NCBI GenBank assembly: GCA_023663915.1
Contig: JAMPGN010000023.1
Coordinates: 1 to 28,984, forward strand
Length of the DNA: 28,984 nucleotides
DNA from: Eubacterium sp.
GTDB taxonomy: Bacteria > Bacillota_A > Clostridia > Lachnospirales > Lachnospiraceae
Reading direction: 5' to 3'
Below, piece after piece: positions 14,806 to 23,920 of this stretch. Every line of letters starts with the position of its first letter. The stretch's first letter is position 1. The position numbers and the translations under genes were made by a program. The notes beneath the pieces were generated by a model. The model was not told where the DNA came from, made no database searches, and was given only the letters and a program-made list of their open reading frames with translations.

Positions 14806-14813
14806 GTTATAAT
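14786..14813 (+). promoter_or_regulatory. fcl: predicted promoter of fcl (extended -10)
   Basis: TTGCAA (14786-14791), a 16-base spacer and a perfect TATAAT (14808-14813) with the TG extension (14805-14806) make a strong sigma-A promoter. The spacer itself contains the hairpin AAACCG-TT-CGGTTT. The start would be near 14820, leaving a leader of about 55 bases before fcl. Confidence 0.7.
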
Positions 14814-14873
14814 GGATACAAACTAATAAAATTATTATTTATACAATTTAATAAATGAACAGGGAGAGCGACA

Positions 14874-15815
14874 ATGAATTATACAGACAAAATCTACGTA
14901 GCAGGACACAGAGGGCTAGTTGGCAGCGCCATCGTAAGAAGCTTGGAGTCGAAAGGATATCACAATATTATCGGCAGGACGCACAGGGAACTCGACCTCA
15001 CGAACCAGCAGGCAGTCAGAGATTTCTTTGAGGCAGAGAAGCCGGACGTGGTGGTTCTAGCGGCGGCTAAGGTGGGTGGCATCAATGCCAACAATACGAC
15101 GCCGGCGGAGTTTGCCTATGAAAATATGCAGATTCAGTGTAACGTCATCAAATGCTGTCACGATTACAAAGTGAAGAAATTATTGTTTTTGGGGAGTACG
15201 TGCATCTATCCGAGGATGGCACCGCAGCCGATTCCGGAAGACGCTTTCTTGACGGGACCGCTTGAGGAGACGAACGAGGCATATGCGATTGCCAAGATCT
15301 CTGGGCTTGAAATGTGCAAATTCTTTAAGCGACAGTATGGTGATGACTTTATTAGTTGTATGCCGACGAATCTCTACGGTCCACATGATAATTATGATCT
15401 TGAGGGCTCGCATGTTATGCCGGCGATGATCCGCAAGTTCCATGAGGCGAAAGTAAACGGCGCGTCTACGGTAGAATTGTGGGGAACCGGCACGCCGTTA
15501 CGGGAATTTCTGTATGTGGATGATATGGCGGATGCCTGCGTGTTCCTGTTGGAGAATTATAGTGGGGAACAGCACGTGAATGTCGGGACGGGCAAAGAGG
15601 TTACGATCAAAGAACTGGCGGAGACGGTACAGAGAGTAGTCGGATACGAGGGCGAGATTGTTTGGAATCAGGACATGCCGGACGGTACGCCGCGCAAACT
15701 GACGGATGTGGCGAAACTTCATGAGCTTGGCTGGAATCATACGGTTGAGCTTGAGGAGGGCGTGCAGCTTGCTTACGATTGGTTTAAAGAAAATGTGGAT
15801 TCTGCGAGGCTGTAG
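14874..15815 (+). CDS. fcl: GDP-L-fucose synthase
   Basis: This 313-residue epimerase-reductase turns the product of Gmd into GDP-L-fucose using NADPH. It has the Rossmann motif GHRGLVG (11-17), AAAKVGGI (63-70), the catalytic SSTCIYP region (S108, C110) and the Y137/K141 pair (YAIAK). The [12 protein letters not shown] segment is also typical. A GGGAGAG ribosome binding site precedes the ATG. It has its own strong promoter, which makes sense because the minus-strand nuclease-like gene separates it from gmd. A stand-alone Spo0A-type regulator gene follows after 95 bases. Confidence 0.96.
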   Translation: MNYTDKIYVAGHRGLVGSAIVRSLESKGYHNIIGRTHRELDLTNQQAVRDFFEAEKPDVVVLAAAKVGGINANNTTPAEFAYENMQIQCNVIKCCHDYKVKKLLFLGSTCIYPRMAPQPIPEDAFLTGPLEETNEAYAIAKISGLEMCKFFKRQYGDDFISCMPTNLYGPHDNYDLEGSHVMPAMIRKFHEAKVNGASTVELWGTGTPLREFLYVDDMADACVFLLENYSGEQHVNVGTGKEVTIKELAETVQRVVGYEGEIVWNQDMPDGTPRKLTDVAKLHELGWNHTVELEEGVQLAYDWFKENVDSARL

Positions 15816-15910
15816 GCGATAACTTACAATATACAGAATATTGTTTGTTTGGTATTATGTATATTACGACGCGATTACGCGAATAAATCAGTGCGCAGAA
15901 GGAGAAAGGA

Positions 15911-16291
15911 ATGATACAGGAAAATACGTTGTCTGTCAGAAAATTGGAACAGGAGATTTCAAGGTTTATGCTGGAGTTGGGAGTACCCGCACATCTGCGA
16001 GGCTATCAGTATTTACGGAGCGCCGTGGAGATGTGTACGAATGATATGGAACTGGTAGGCAGCGTCACGAAGTTGCTCTATCCGGATCTGGCGAAGTTAT
16101 ACCGCACGACGGATCAGAAGATTGAGCGGGCGATCAGGAATGCGATCGAGGTGTCCTGGGAGCGTGGAAACGGTGATTTGTTTGAACAGTTGTTTGGCTA
16201 CAGCAATTCACCGGAGTATGGCAGACCTACAAACAGTGAGTATATTGCAACGGTGGCGGATCATATCCGGTTAACATACGGATTGGTATAG
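15911..16291 (+). CDS. stand-alone Spo0A C-terminal DNA-binding domain protein
   Basis: This 126-residue protein consists almost wholly of a Spo0A C-terminal domain. GVPAHLRGYQYLRSAVEM, GSVTKLLYPDLAKLY and KIERAIRNAIEVSWERGN match the helices of Spo0A that contact DNA, and PTNSEYIATVADHIRL matches its last helix. The receiver domain of Spo0A is missing; the protein starts with about 15 residues of its own. It should bind sites like the Spo0A box (TGTCGAA) but cannot be controlled by Spo0A-type phosphorylation. The ribosome binding site is AAGGAG/AAAGG. The gene sits in the polysaccharide locus between fcl and a terminator, so a local regulator of the locus is the likely role. Confidence 0.92.
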   Translation: MIQENTLSVRKLEQEISRFMLELGVPAHLRGYQYLRSAVEMCTNDMELVGSVTKLLYPDLAKLYRTTDQKIERAIRNAIEVSWERGNGDLFEQLFGYSNSPEYGRPTNSEYIATVADHIRLTYGLV

Positions 16292-16300
16292 CTGCATGGG

Positions 16301-16329
16301 AAAGGAAGAGCGCGACTCTTCCTTTTTTT
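16301..16329 (+). terminator. rho-independent terminator after the Spo0A-like gene
   Basis: AAAGGAAGAG (16301-16310) pairs perfectly with CTCTTCCTTT (16316-16325) around CGCGA, with a run of T to 16329. It splits the polysaccharide locus into two transcription units. Confidence 0.9.
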
Positions 16330-16380
16330 GTTTATCTATGCTAAAATATGAGCATATATGTGAAAGGCACGGTAAACGGG

Positions 16381-17310
16381 ATGAAATTACTCAGTGTTAT
16401 AGTACCTTGTTATAATGAAGAAGAGAATATCAGGGATTTTTATGATGAATTATTTAAGAATACCTCCTTTTTTGAGGAGAAAAAGATAGAGGTGGAACTG
16501 ATCTATATCGATGACGGTTCCAAGGATCGTACGGTAGATGAGATCAGAAAGCTGCATGATGAGGATGCTAGAGTGCATATGGTTTCTTTTTCCAGGAATT
16601 TCGGAAAAGAGGCGGCGATTTATGCAGGATTGCAGAAGGCAAAGGGAGATTTGGCGGTATTTATGGATGCGGATCTGCAGGACCCGCCATCGCTCCTGCC
16701 GGAAATGTATCGATACATCGAAGAGGGGTATGATTCTGTCGCCACCAGACGCGTCACAAGAAAAGGGGAACCGCTAGTCCGGTCTTTTTTTGCAAGAATA
16801 TTTTACCGGCTTATGAACAAAATATCGAAAACAGAAATCGTGGACGGCGCGAGGGACTACCGGCTGATGACCAGGCAGGTAGTGGATGCGATTCTTGCGA
16901 TGACGGAATATAACCGGTTTACCAAGGGAATCTTCGGCTGGGTAGGTTATGAGACGAAGTGGCTTGAGTATGAGAACATTGAGCGTAAGAAGGGCGAAAC
17001 GAAATGGTCTTTCTGGAAATTGTTTGCCTACTCATTGGAAGGGATTACCGCATTTTCTACGGTGCCGCTTACGATTGCGGCGGTGATAGGTGCACTGTTC
17101 TGCGTGGCGGCGTTTATCATGATTGTTGTGATTGTTGTAAAAACGCTTATATTCGGTGATCCTACTTCGGGGTGGCCTTCCATGGTATGTATTATATTGC
17201 TGGTCGGCGGTGTCCAGTTGTTCTGTCTTGGTATCGTGGGGCAGTATTTATCCAAGACTTATATGGAAGTGAAGAAGAGGCCGATTTATCTTGTGAAGGA
17301 AGATATTTAG
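16381..17310 (+). CDS. GtrB/DPM1-like family 2 glycosyltransferase
   Basis: This 309-residue enzyme has a GT-A fold with IVPCYNEEENI (7-17), IDDGSKDRT (43-51) and the metal-binding DAD motif in FMDADLQDP (94-102). Two membrane helices follow near the C-terminus (about 228-255 and 262-290), ending in SKTYMEVKKRPIYLVKE. This layout is that of transferases that make undecaprenyl-phosphate-linked sugars, which a GT-C enzyme then uses outside the cell. The ATG at 16381 is chosen because the upstream ATG at 16348 overlaps the likely -10 (TAAAAT, 16342-16347), while AAAGG precedes the second. Partners may be the GT-C protein at 26595 or the LIC_10190-like protein at 11825. Confidence 0.92.
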   Translation: MKLLSVIVPCYNEEENIRDFYDELFKNTSFFEEKKIEVELIYIDDGSKDRTVDEIRKLHDEDARVHMVSFSRNFGKEAAIYAGLQKAKGDLAVFMDADLQDPPSLLPEMYRYIEEGYDSVATRRVTRKGEPLVRSFFARIFYRLMNKISKTEIVDGARDYRLMTRQVVDAILAMTEYNRFTKGIFGWVGYETKWLEYENIERKKGETKWSFWKLFAYSLEGITAFSTVPLTIAAVIGALFCVAAFIMIVVIVVKTLIFGDPTSGWPSMVCIILLVGGVQLFCLGIVGQYLSKTYMEVKKRPIYLVKEDI

Positions 17311-17391
17311 GAAATGTGTTGATAGGAAAGAGATGTTTAGGAAATCATTTTAGGGAACAAGCGATTTAGACATTGTGCAGAGGATATTTTC

Positions 17392-18273
17392 ATGAATGAG
17401 ACGGTCAGCATCATCGTGCCGGTATATCGCGCCGAATCGTATATTGCAGAAGCGGTCGCGATGGTAAGAAAGCAGACGTACCCGGATTGGGAACTGTTGT
17501 TAATAGAGGATTGTTCGCCGGATGAGAGCGCGGCGGTCATCCGCAGGACGCTTGCGGAGAATGGATTTACGGATATTTCTGTTAAAGATGCCGATACGGA
17601 TACAGGCGCGGAGGCGGCGGGACAGGAAAATTTGTCTTGCATCAAACAGCAGAATATCCGTTCGGTGGAACAATATGAGGACTCTTTCGGGCGACGGGTC
17701 ATACTCGTCTGCAAGGCGAAAAATGAAGGCGCCGCAGCCGCACGCAATACAGGGCTTGACATGGCACAGGGCAGATACATCTCGTTTCTGGATGCGGACG
17801 ATGTCTGGTTTGCGGACAAATTGGAGAAAGAATTGCATTTTATGAGGGACAGGCAGGCGGGTTTTGTGTTCACAGCATACGAGTTTGGCGATGAGCAGGC
17901 GAATCCTACGGGCAAAGTGGTGCATGTCCCGCCGCAGCTTGTTTACAGGCAGGCGTTGTCGCGGACGGTAATCTTTACGACGACAGTTTTGTTTGACCGG
18001 AATATCCTTCCGACTGAGCTGATGAGAATGCCGAATGTGGCAAGTGAGGATACTGCTACATGGTGGCAGATTCTGCGGGCGGGTTATCGTGCCTACGGGC
18101 TGGACGAAGTACTTGCGGTCTATAGACGTCCGGTGAAATCCTTGTCGTCGAATAAGCTGGTGGCGATGAAACGCATATGGAATCTATATCGCAGGCAGGA
18201 GAAGTTATCGGTGGTTTCCAGTGTGCGTTATTTCATTCTGTGGGCGTATCGTGCCACTGTGAGACGGCTGTAG
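17392..18273 (+). CDS. family 2 glycosyltransferase
   Basis: This 293-residue cytoplasmic GT-A enzyme has SIIVPVYRAESYI (6-18), LLIEDCSPDES (36-46) and the metal site FLDADDVW (132-139). Compared with usual WcaA-like transferases there is an extra hydrophilic block of about 40 residues (about 58-101) between the first strand pair and CKAKNEGAAAARNTG. It should add one sugar of the repeat unit. The 81 bases before it hold two partial copies of TTTAGGAAAT (near 17308 and 17338). AGAGGA serves as ribosome binding site. A long open frame on the opposite strand is a codon-bias shadow. Confidence 0.92.
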   Translation: MNETVSIIVPVYRAESYIAEAVAMVRKQTYPDWELLLIEDCSPDESAAVIRRTLAENGFTDISVKDADTDTGAEAAGQENLSCIKQQNIRSVEQYEDSFGRRVILVCKAKNEGAAAARNTGLDMAQGRYISFLDADDVWFADKLEKELHFMRDRQAGFVFTAYEFGDEQANPTGKVVHVPPQLVYRQALSRTVIFTTTVLFDRNILPTELMRMPNVASEDTATWWQILRAGYRAYGLDEVLAVYRRPVKSLSSNKLVAMKRIWNLYRRQEKLSVVSSVRYFILWAYRATVRRL

Positions 18274-18293
18274 CAAAAGAGGTATGATTGATT

Positions 18294-19670
18294 ATGAAAC
18301 GGATAGAATCATTGAAAAGACTTATCATATTGCAGTTATCTTTTATCGGGCTGCTTATTCATACGGCGATCTATGCCTATTATTGGTTTGAAGATTATTA
18401 TCCGTATCTGCGGTATCATGGTAAGGCAAATTTTTTCTTTAAAGGACATGTTCTTATTATTCTGATCTATTTTATACTGCTATTTTTCTTTGCCAGTACT
18501 TACGGTGTGCTGAAGGTCGGATATCTGAAGCCTACCGATGTATTTATATCAGAGTTTTTTTCTCTGCTTTTTGTAAATGCTATCTCGTATTTTCAAATAT
18601 CGCTGATGGCAAACTGGGTCGTTCATGTCCGACCGATCGTCGAGGCAATGGTGATACAGACACTCTTTTCGATCGTATGGGTATATGTGTGCAATACATG
18701 CTATTTCCGGGCATTTCCGCCGCGGGCGATTTTGATCATTCACGGGGAACGTCCGATTGATGATATCGTGGCAAAATTTGAGTCGCGCAAGGAAAAATAT
18801 GAAATTGGTAGGACGATGAATATTTCAGAAGGTATGGAAAACATAAAAAAAGAGATTCAGGGAGATTACGGAGCAGTGGTATTATGGGATATTCCTGTCA
18901 CCGCTCGGAATGATCTGTTGAAATATTGTTACAGCCGTTCCGTCCGTGTTTATATGATGCCTAAGATATCAGATGTGCTGGTAAAGGGGGCGGATCAACT
19001 TCATCTGTTCGATACGCCACTGTACCTGACGAGGGAGTATGCGCTTAAGATCGAACAGCGGCTCGCAAAGAGAATGATCGATCTGATCTGCTCGATCCTG
19101 CTTCTAATCATTGCCTCTCCGTTTATGCTGATTACGGCGATTGCGATCAAGGCGTATGACGGCGGACCGGTGCTGTATAAGCAGGTGAGATGTACGATCG
19201 GGCGCAGGGAATTTTATATTCTGAAATTCAGAAGTATGAAAGTGGATGCGGAGAAGGACGGTGTGGCAAGGCTTGCCTCGAAGAATGATTCGCGTATCAC
19301 GCCCGTCGGGAAGGTTATCCGTGCGACGAGAATCGACGAACTTCCGCAGTTGCTTAATATTTTGAGGGGCGATATGTCTTTTATCGGTCCCAGACCGGAG
19401 AGACCGGAGATCATAGATCAGTATATGGAAGACATGCCGGAATTTGCTTTTCGTATGAAGGTGAAGGCTGGTCTTGCAGGATATGCGCAGGTGTACGGCA
19501 AGTATAACACGACTCCCTACGATAAGTTGAAACTGGATCTGACCTATATCGAACAATACTCGGTGTGGCTGGATCTGAAACTGATGCTTCTGACCTTGAA
19601 GATACTGATTAAGCCGGAGAGTACGGAAGGAGTGGACAGCACGCAGACTACGGCGATGCGGGAGAAATAA
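18294..19670 (+). CDS. polyprenyl-phosphate sugar-1-phosphate transferase (priming enzyme)
   Basis: This 458-residue membrane enzyme starts the repeat unit by moving a sugar-1-phosphate onto undecaprenyl phosphate. It has four N-terminal helices, a central Rossmann-like domain (about 142-245), and the catalytic domain from LAKRMIDLICSILLLIIASP (258-276) onward. KFRSMKVDAE (311-320), the catalytic pair D348/E349 in RIDELPQLLNIL and GDMSFIGPRPERP (359-371) are conserved. ATG at 18294 is preferred to the TTG six bases upstream because of AAAAGAGG. It is the long, WbaP-like form of the family. The sugar cannot be read from the sequence. Confidence 0.94.
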   Translation: MKRIESLKRLIILQLSFIGLLIHTAIYAYYWFEDYYPYLRYHGKANFFFKGHVLIILIYFILLFFFASTYGVLKVGYLKPTDVFISEFFSLLFVNAISYFQISLMANWVVHVRPIVEAMVIQTLFSIVWVYVCNTCYFRAFPPRAILIIHGERPIDDIVAKFESRKEKYEIGRTMNISEGMENIKKEIQGDYGAVVLWDIPVTARNDLLKYCYSRSVRVYMMPKISDVLVKGADQLHLFDTPLYLTREYALKIEQRLAKRMIDLICSILLLIIASPFMLITAIAIKAYDGGPVLYKQVRCTIGRREFYILKFRSMKVDAEKDGVARLASKNDSRITPVGKVIRATRIDELPQLLNILRGDMSFIGPRPERPEIIDQYMEDMPEFAFRMKVKAGLAGYAQVYGKYNTTPYDKLKLDLTYIEQYSVWLDLKLMLLTLKILIKPESTEGVDSTQTTAMREK

Positions 19671-19722
19671 ATACAGTTCGGAGGCGGTGTGACGCTAAGA
19701 AAAATAGAGAAAGGTTGAACAT

Positions 19723-20790
19723 ATGCGGGAAGGAAACTATGTCGATGCCGGCATGGATATGAAGAAACTGGGGATCTGTTTTATAAGAGAATGCTGGCTG
19801 GTGTTTGTGGCGGCAGCACTTGGTGCGGTCATCGGGGCTGTGGTCTATATGATTGTACGCACGGTGCCGGAGTCGGAACGGGAATATCAGGCGATGTCCA
19901 AAATTTATCTCGATTTTGCCTCGGACGAGACGGGAGAGGCTTACCAGGCGTACAATGGATACACATGGAATGATTTGATGGTGACAGATCCATTTCTCGA
20001 TGTAACTATGGGGTATCTTTCGCAGGATTATACGCGGGAAGAGGTTGCGGCAGCGACAAAGGCGGAGATCCTGTCGGATATCAGACTTTTGACCGTCACG
20101 ATTACTACGCATGATGCGGACAGATGCAACGCGATTATGCAGGCGACGGGAAAGTCCCTGGTACAGCGGGGCGATACGGCGAAGGAGTTTATTAATATTG
20201 AGGTGATACAATGTACAGAGGCAGAACTCGTGACGGCGGATGACCGGACGATTCAGGCGGCGCTTGTAGGTTTGGGCATAGCGGTTGCGTTGACATTGTT
20301 TGGTATGCTGTTCTATTATATAATGGACGACCGTATATTTGTGGCAGGTGATTTGAGAAATGTGACAGATGCGTCATTTGTTGGCTATGCCGGTGCGGAT
20401 AGATGGCTGGGGAAAGATTATGATGACAATCTATCGTATTTGCGGGAAAAAGTAGGGACGGTCAGTATTTTTTCTGTTACGCAGAAGACATGGAAAGCAG
20501 ACAGCGCGGGACGTGGACAAGAGGGGGAGGACACACAGGAGACGCCGAGAACGGACAGTGCGGGACAGGAGCAGTCGGCAGTCACGCAGGAAAAGTGGAA
20601 AGAATTATGTGCGGCGGACGGCGTTGTCGTTATGGTGGAGTACGGTAGAGTACATGCGTCTTACCTTGCGTATATGCTAGAACAGCTCAGACTCAGGGAA
20701 TGCCGGATTGCCGGAATCGGGATCGCCGGCGCAGATAATAAATTTCTAAATAGATATTACGGGCATGCAGTCGGCAGAGGGCAGGCGTGA
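19723..20790 (+). CDS. Wzz-like chain-length protein with a decayed kinase-like tail
   Basis: This 355-residue protein has a Wzz-type layout: helix 1 (about 25-46), an outside domain (47-176, starting VPESEREYQAMSKIYLDF) and helix 2 (about 178-200). The cytoplasmic part (201-355) has a charged linker rich in Q, E, T and G (about 258-291) and then VVVMVEYGRVHASYLAYMLE and RIAGIGIAGADNKFLNRYY. That end resembles the end of a CpsD-type tyrosine kinase, but no Walker A or A' motif and no Tyr cluster are visible, so it is not a kinase. It probably organises polymer length with a partner outside the window. AAAGG serves as ribosome binding site. The next gene overlaps or starts just after its stop. 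Confidence 0.82.
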   Translation: MREGNYVDAGMDMKKLGICFIRECWLVFVAAALGAVIGAVVYMIVRTVPESEREYQAMSKIYLDFASDETGEAYQAYNGYTWNDLMVTDPFLDVTMGYLSQDYTREEVAAATKAEILSDIRLLTVTITTHDADRCNAIMQATGKSLVQRGDTAKEFINIEVIQCTEAELVTADDRTIQAALVGLGIAVALTLFGMLFYYIMDDRIFVAGDLRNVTDASFVGYAGADRWLGKDYDDNLSYLREKVGTVSIFSVTQKTWKADSAGRGQEGEDTQETPRTDSAGQEQSAVTQEKWKELCAADGVVVMVEYGRVHASYLAYMLEQLRLRECRIAGIGIAGADNKFLNRYYGHAVGRGQA

Positions 20791-20801
20791 CGGGTGAAGC
20801 T

Positions 20802-21581
20802 ATGAAAATACAGCTTTTGGTATCGGCGGTGGACAAGGATGCCGCCGCGCTGATAAAACAAATGCATATACGTACCGGCGCGGTGATTGTGAACCAGTGT
20901 GGCAGGTATGGATACGAGGAACTCACGGACTGCGGGCATAGGATACAGGTTTTTTCCATGCCGGAGCGGGGCGTGGGTTTAAGCCGCAATACGGCGTTGT
21001 TACATGCGAATGCGGATGTCTGTGTTTTTTCCGATGAGGATATCGTGCTTGCCGGGGATTATGAGGAGAAGATTGGCAGGGCATATGAGGAGTTACCCGA
21101 TGCGGATATGATTCTTGTCAACGTGAAGGTGGCATCGTCCAGACGGACTTACTGGAACGAGGATGTCCATCGAATTAATTATCGCAATTACGGTCGGTAT
21201 CCGGCGTACAGCATCACGGCGAAACAGGATGCACTTCTTCGAGCCAACGTGCACTATTCCCTGCTTTTTGGGGGCGGAGCTAAGTATAGCAATGGGGAGG
21301 ACAGCCTTTTCTTAAAAGATTGTCTGAAAGCCGGTTTGAAGATTTATTCCCATACAATCTGTATCGGTGAGGAAGTGGAACGGGAATCTACTTGGTTCAG
21401 CGGATATCATGAGAAGTTTTTCCGGGACAGGGGAGTCTTGTATCATTATCTGTATGGACGTCTTGCACTGCCGTTGGCGTTTCGTTTCCTGTGGGTGCAC
21501 AGGGGAGAGATGTGCAGGGAAGTTCCGCTTAAGCAGGCATATGCATGGATGCGGGATGGGGTGCGCGAAGCCAAGGGATGA
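20802..21581 (+). CDS. glycosyltransferase family 2-like protein (GT-A fold)
   Basis: This 259-residue protein begins MKIQLLVSAVDKDAAALIKQ, has ERGVGLSRNTALLHA where the acceptor of a GT2 fold lies, and has a metal-type SDEDIVL at about 77-83. FGGGAKYSNGEDSLFLKDCL (about 159-178) is typical of this glycosyltransferase group. A GTG at 20787, overlapping the stop of the previous gene, is an alternative start that adds five residues. The ATG is chosen because the conserved N-terminus starts there. The protein likely adds one sugar in the cytoplasm; the donor is unknown. Confidence 0.85.
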   Translation: MKIQLLVSAVDKDAAALIKQMHIRTGAVIVNQCGRYGYEELTDCGHRIQVFSMPERGVGLSRNTALLHANADVCVFSDEDIVLAGDYEEKIGRAYEELPDADMILVNVKVASSRRTYWNEDVHRINYRNYGRYPAYSITAKQDALLRANVHYSLLFGGGAKYSNGEDSLFLKDCLKAGLKIYSHTICIGEEVERESTWFSGYHEKFFRDRGVLYHYLYGRLALPLAFRFLWVHRGEMCREVPLKQAYAWMRDGVREAKG

Positions 21582-21705
21582 TAAGACAGTACGACGGCAG
21601 CAGGCGTCGGAACGGCTGATTGGTGACAGAAACAGCAGATAGTGGCATGGCTGGTTGGGACAGGTGCATTTAGATTGCCGAAATGGAGAGACAGGAGAAC
21701 AGGGA

Positions 21706-22596
21706 ATGACTTTCAGTATCATCGTGGTGTGCTTGAATGCGGGCAAGAAACTTCGCGGAACGATTGAAAGCATCCGTAGTCAGACGGAGCAGGATTATGA
21801 GATTCTTGTAAAAGACGGCGGTTCTACCGATGTGGAGACGGTAGGATATATGGAGGGTGATCTGACAAAGAGCGTAGGAGCAGACGGAAAAGTCAGATTG
21901 TTTACACAGAAAGATACGGGCATTTATGATGCCATGAATCAGGCGGTACGGCATGTCCGGGGGGATTATGTTCTTTTCATGAATTGCGGGGACAGTTTCT
22001 ACGATGAACATGTGCTTGAGAAGGTAAAAGAACAGATCATGCAGACGGCGCGGACAGATGGGAAACGGCGTAGACAGGAAACGCATCATCTGCAGAAACC
22101 GCGGAATTCGCAGGCGGCGTCACGATACATCTTTTACGGGAATATCTACGAGAAACAGACGGATACGCTTGTACAGTCCAATCCGCACATCGACGATTTT
22201 GCATGTTACCGCAATGTTCCCTGTCATCAGGCATGTTTCTATGATGCCGGGCTGTTGCGTGACAAAATGTTTGATACGTCCTATGCGGTGCGTGCCGATT
22301 ACGAGCATTTTCTGTGGTGTTATTACAAAGCCCGCGCGGAAATGGTATATATGCCGATTACCGTGGCACTCTATGAAGGCGGGGGTTTTTCCGAGACACG
22401 GGAGAATGAAAAGAAGTCACGGCAGGAACATCGGGAGATCACAGGGAAATATATGCCGGCATCCATGGTTCGCAAATACCGCCTTATCATGTGGTTGACG
22501 CTTGCGCCCGTAAGGACGTGGATCGCGCGCAATCCGGTTACGGCGGGAATTTATCAGAATATGAAACGAAGGGTCTATCGGAAGCAATCTGCATGA
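21706..22596 (+). CDS. family 2 glycosyltransferase (WcaE-like)
   Basis: This 296-residue enzyme begins MTFSIIVVCLNAGKKL and has VKDGGSTD (35-42), DTGIYDAMNQAV (70-81) and MNCGDSFYD (92-100), the signature layout of WcaE-like transferases. A hydrophilic stretch of about 28 residues (about 112-139, rich in R, Q, T) lies before YIFYGNIYEK and is longer than usual. The start at 21706 has GGAGAAC before it; an in-frame ATG at 21655 has no ribosome binding site. Codons 206-221 hold VRADYEHFLWCYYK, also conserved in the group. The 124 bases upstream hold no gene. Confidence 0.9.
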   Translation: MTFSIIVVCLNAGKKLRGTIESIRSQTEQDYEILVKDGGSTDVETVGYMEGDLTKSVGADGKVRLFTQKDTGIYDAMNQAVRHVRGDYVLFMNCGDSFYDEHVLEKVKEQIMQTARTDGKRRRQETHHLQKPRNSQAASRYIFYGNIYEKQTDTLVQSNPHIDDFACYRNVPCHQACFYDAGLLRDKMFDTSYAVRADYEHFLWCYYKARAEMVYMPITVALYEGGGFSETRENEKKSRQEHREITGKYMPASMVRKYRLIMWLTLAPVRTWIARNPVTAGIYQNMKRRVYRKQSA

Positions 22597-22633
22597 CAGT
22601 ATGCGATGCAACAATACAACGGAGGGAAGAGAC

Positions 22634-23920
22634 ATGAAAGTACTATGGGTATGTAACATTATGCTTCCTACAATCGCTAGACAGCTTGGGATTTCCTACA
22701 GCAGCAGGGAAGGGTGGCTGAGTGGGCTGTTAGAGCGCGTTGTACAGGAACAGGGCTGGAACCGCATTGAATTGGGAATCGCCTTTCCATCAGACGAGGA
22801 GCAGGGAAATTTTCATCGTCTGTTACAGCTTGGCGAGAACACTTCATGCCATTGTTACGGATTTGTGGAGAATTTGGACACTCCTGAAATATATGACGAC
22901 GGATTAGAGAAACGTTTTGAAGAGATACTAGAAGAGTTTCAGCCGGATATCCTGCATGTGTTCGGCACGGAGTTTCCGCACGCGCTTGCGAGTATCAAAA
23001 CTTATGGGAAGCCGGAGAAGACTCTGGTCGGTATACAGGGGGTATGCAGCGTTATTGCGGAGGAGTATATGGCTGACCTGCCGATGAAGGTGCAAAGACA
23101 GGTGACATTGCGCGACCGCATCAAACAGGACAGTATCAGACAACAACAGAAGAAATTCAAGAAGCGCGGCGAGAATGAGAAAAAGGCGCTGCTTCTGACG
23201 AAGAATATTGCGGGAAGAACCGATTTCGACCGCGCACAGGCACAGAAGATCAATCCGGAAGCAAAGTATTATTATCTGAATGAGACGTTACGGGGAATCT
23301 TTTATCGTGACAGATGGAAAAGGACGGCGTGCAGACCCTACAGCATTTTCTTAAGTCAGGGTGATTATCCGCTCAAGGGATTCCATTATTTGCTAAGAGC
23401 CTTGCCGAAGGTGCTTGAGCAGTTCCCCGATACGCATGTCTATGTGGCGGGCAATAATATTATCGAGAGCGGCACTTTGCAGGATCGGTTAAAATTGTCG
23501 GCATACGGCAAATATCTCAGAAAATTGATTAAGGAGAACCAGCTTGGCGATAAGATCACGATGTTAGGCAGACTGACTGCGGAGGAAATGAAAGAGCAGT
23601 ACTTGCAGAGTCATCTTTTTGTGTTGCCGTCGGCTTTGGAAAATTCGCCGAACTCGTTGGGGGAGGCAATGCTTCTTGGCGTACCGTGTGTGGCTGCCGA
23701 TGTGGGCGGAGTACATAATCTGCTGACGGACGGTGGCGACGGTATGTTGTATCCTGCGGGAGATGTGGAATCTCTGGCGGACAGGATCATTGAGATTTTT
23801 ACGAAAGAGGCAATCGTGGAACGTTTCTCGGATAATGCGAGAAAACATGCGAGAGTGAACCACGATGCAGACCAGAATTATTACCGTCTGATACACATTT
23901 ATCGGGAGTTGATGTCATGA
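22634..23920 (+). CDS. GT4-type glycosyltransferase
   Basis: This 428-residue protein has the two-domain GT-B fold. The N-terminal part begins MKVLWVCNIMLP and includes FQPDILHVFGTEFPHAL. The C-terminal part contains SQGDYPLKGFHYLLRAL and the donor-site ALENSPNSLGEAM, which holds the family E-x7-E pattern, then GVPCVAADVGGV. Start 22634 follows GGAGGGAAGAGAC; the in-frame ATG at 22601 lacks a ribosome binding site. A lysine/arginine/glutamine-rich stretch (about 158-190, QQQKKFKKRGENEKK) is a probable surface helix. The stop overlaps the next start (ATGA), so the pair is translationally coupled. Confidence 0.93.
   Translation: MKVLWVCNIMLPTIARQLGISYSSREGWLSGLLERVVQEQGWNRIELGIAFPSDEEQGNFHRLLQLGENTSCHCYGFVENLDTPEIYDDGLEKRFEEILEEFQPDILHVFGTEFPHALASIKTYGKPEKTLVGIQGVCSVIAEEYMADLPMKVQRQVTLRDRIKQDSIRQQQKKFKKRGENEKKALLLTKNIAGRTDFDRAQAQKINPEAKYYYLNETLRGIFYRDRWKRTACRPYSIFLSQGDYPLKGFHYLLRALPKVLEQFPDTHVYVAGNNIIESGTLQDRLKLSAYGKYLRKLIKENQLGDKITMLGRLTAEEMKEQYLQSHLFVLPSALENSPNSLGEAMLLGVPCVAADVGGVHNLLTDGGDGMLYPAGDVESLADRIIEIFTKEAIVERFSDNARKHARVNHDADQNYYRLIHIYRELMS

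Larger units (their letters stand above)
14494..14873. other. A/T-rich intergenic region
   Basis: No gene is seen. The part 14520-14740 is very A/T-rich with several TATA-like stretches that can serve the minus-strand gene. It is followed by the second copy of the structured repeat (14742-14805) and the fcl promoter (14786-14813). Confidence 0.65.

Noticed and set aside
17337..17915. 192-codon open frame on the minus strand opposite a glycosyltransferase gene
   Set aside because: It overlaps a clear GT2 gene, has no recognisable motif or ribosome binding site, and its composition is that of a reversed GC-biased gene.
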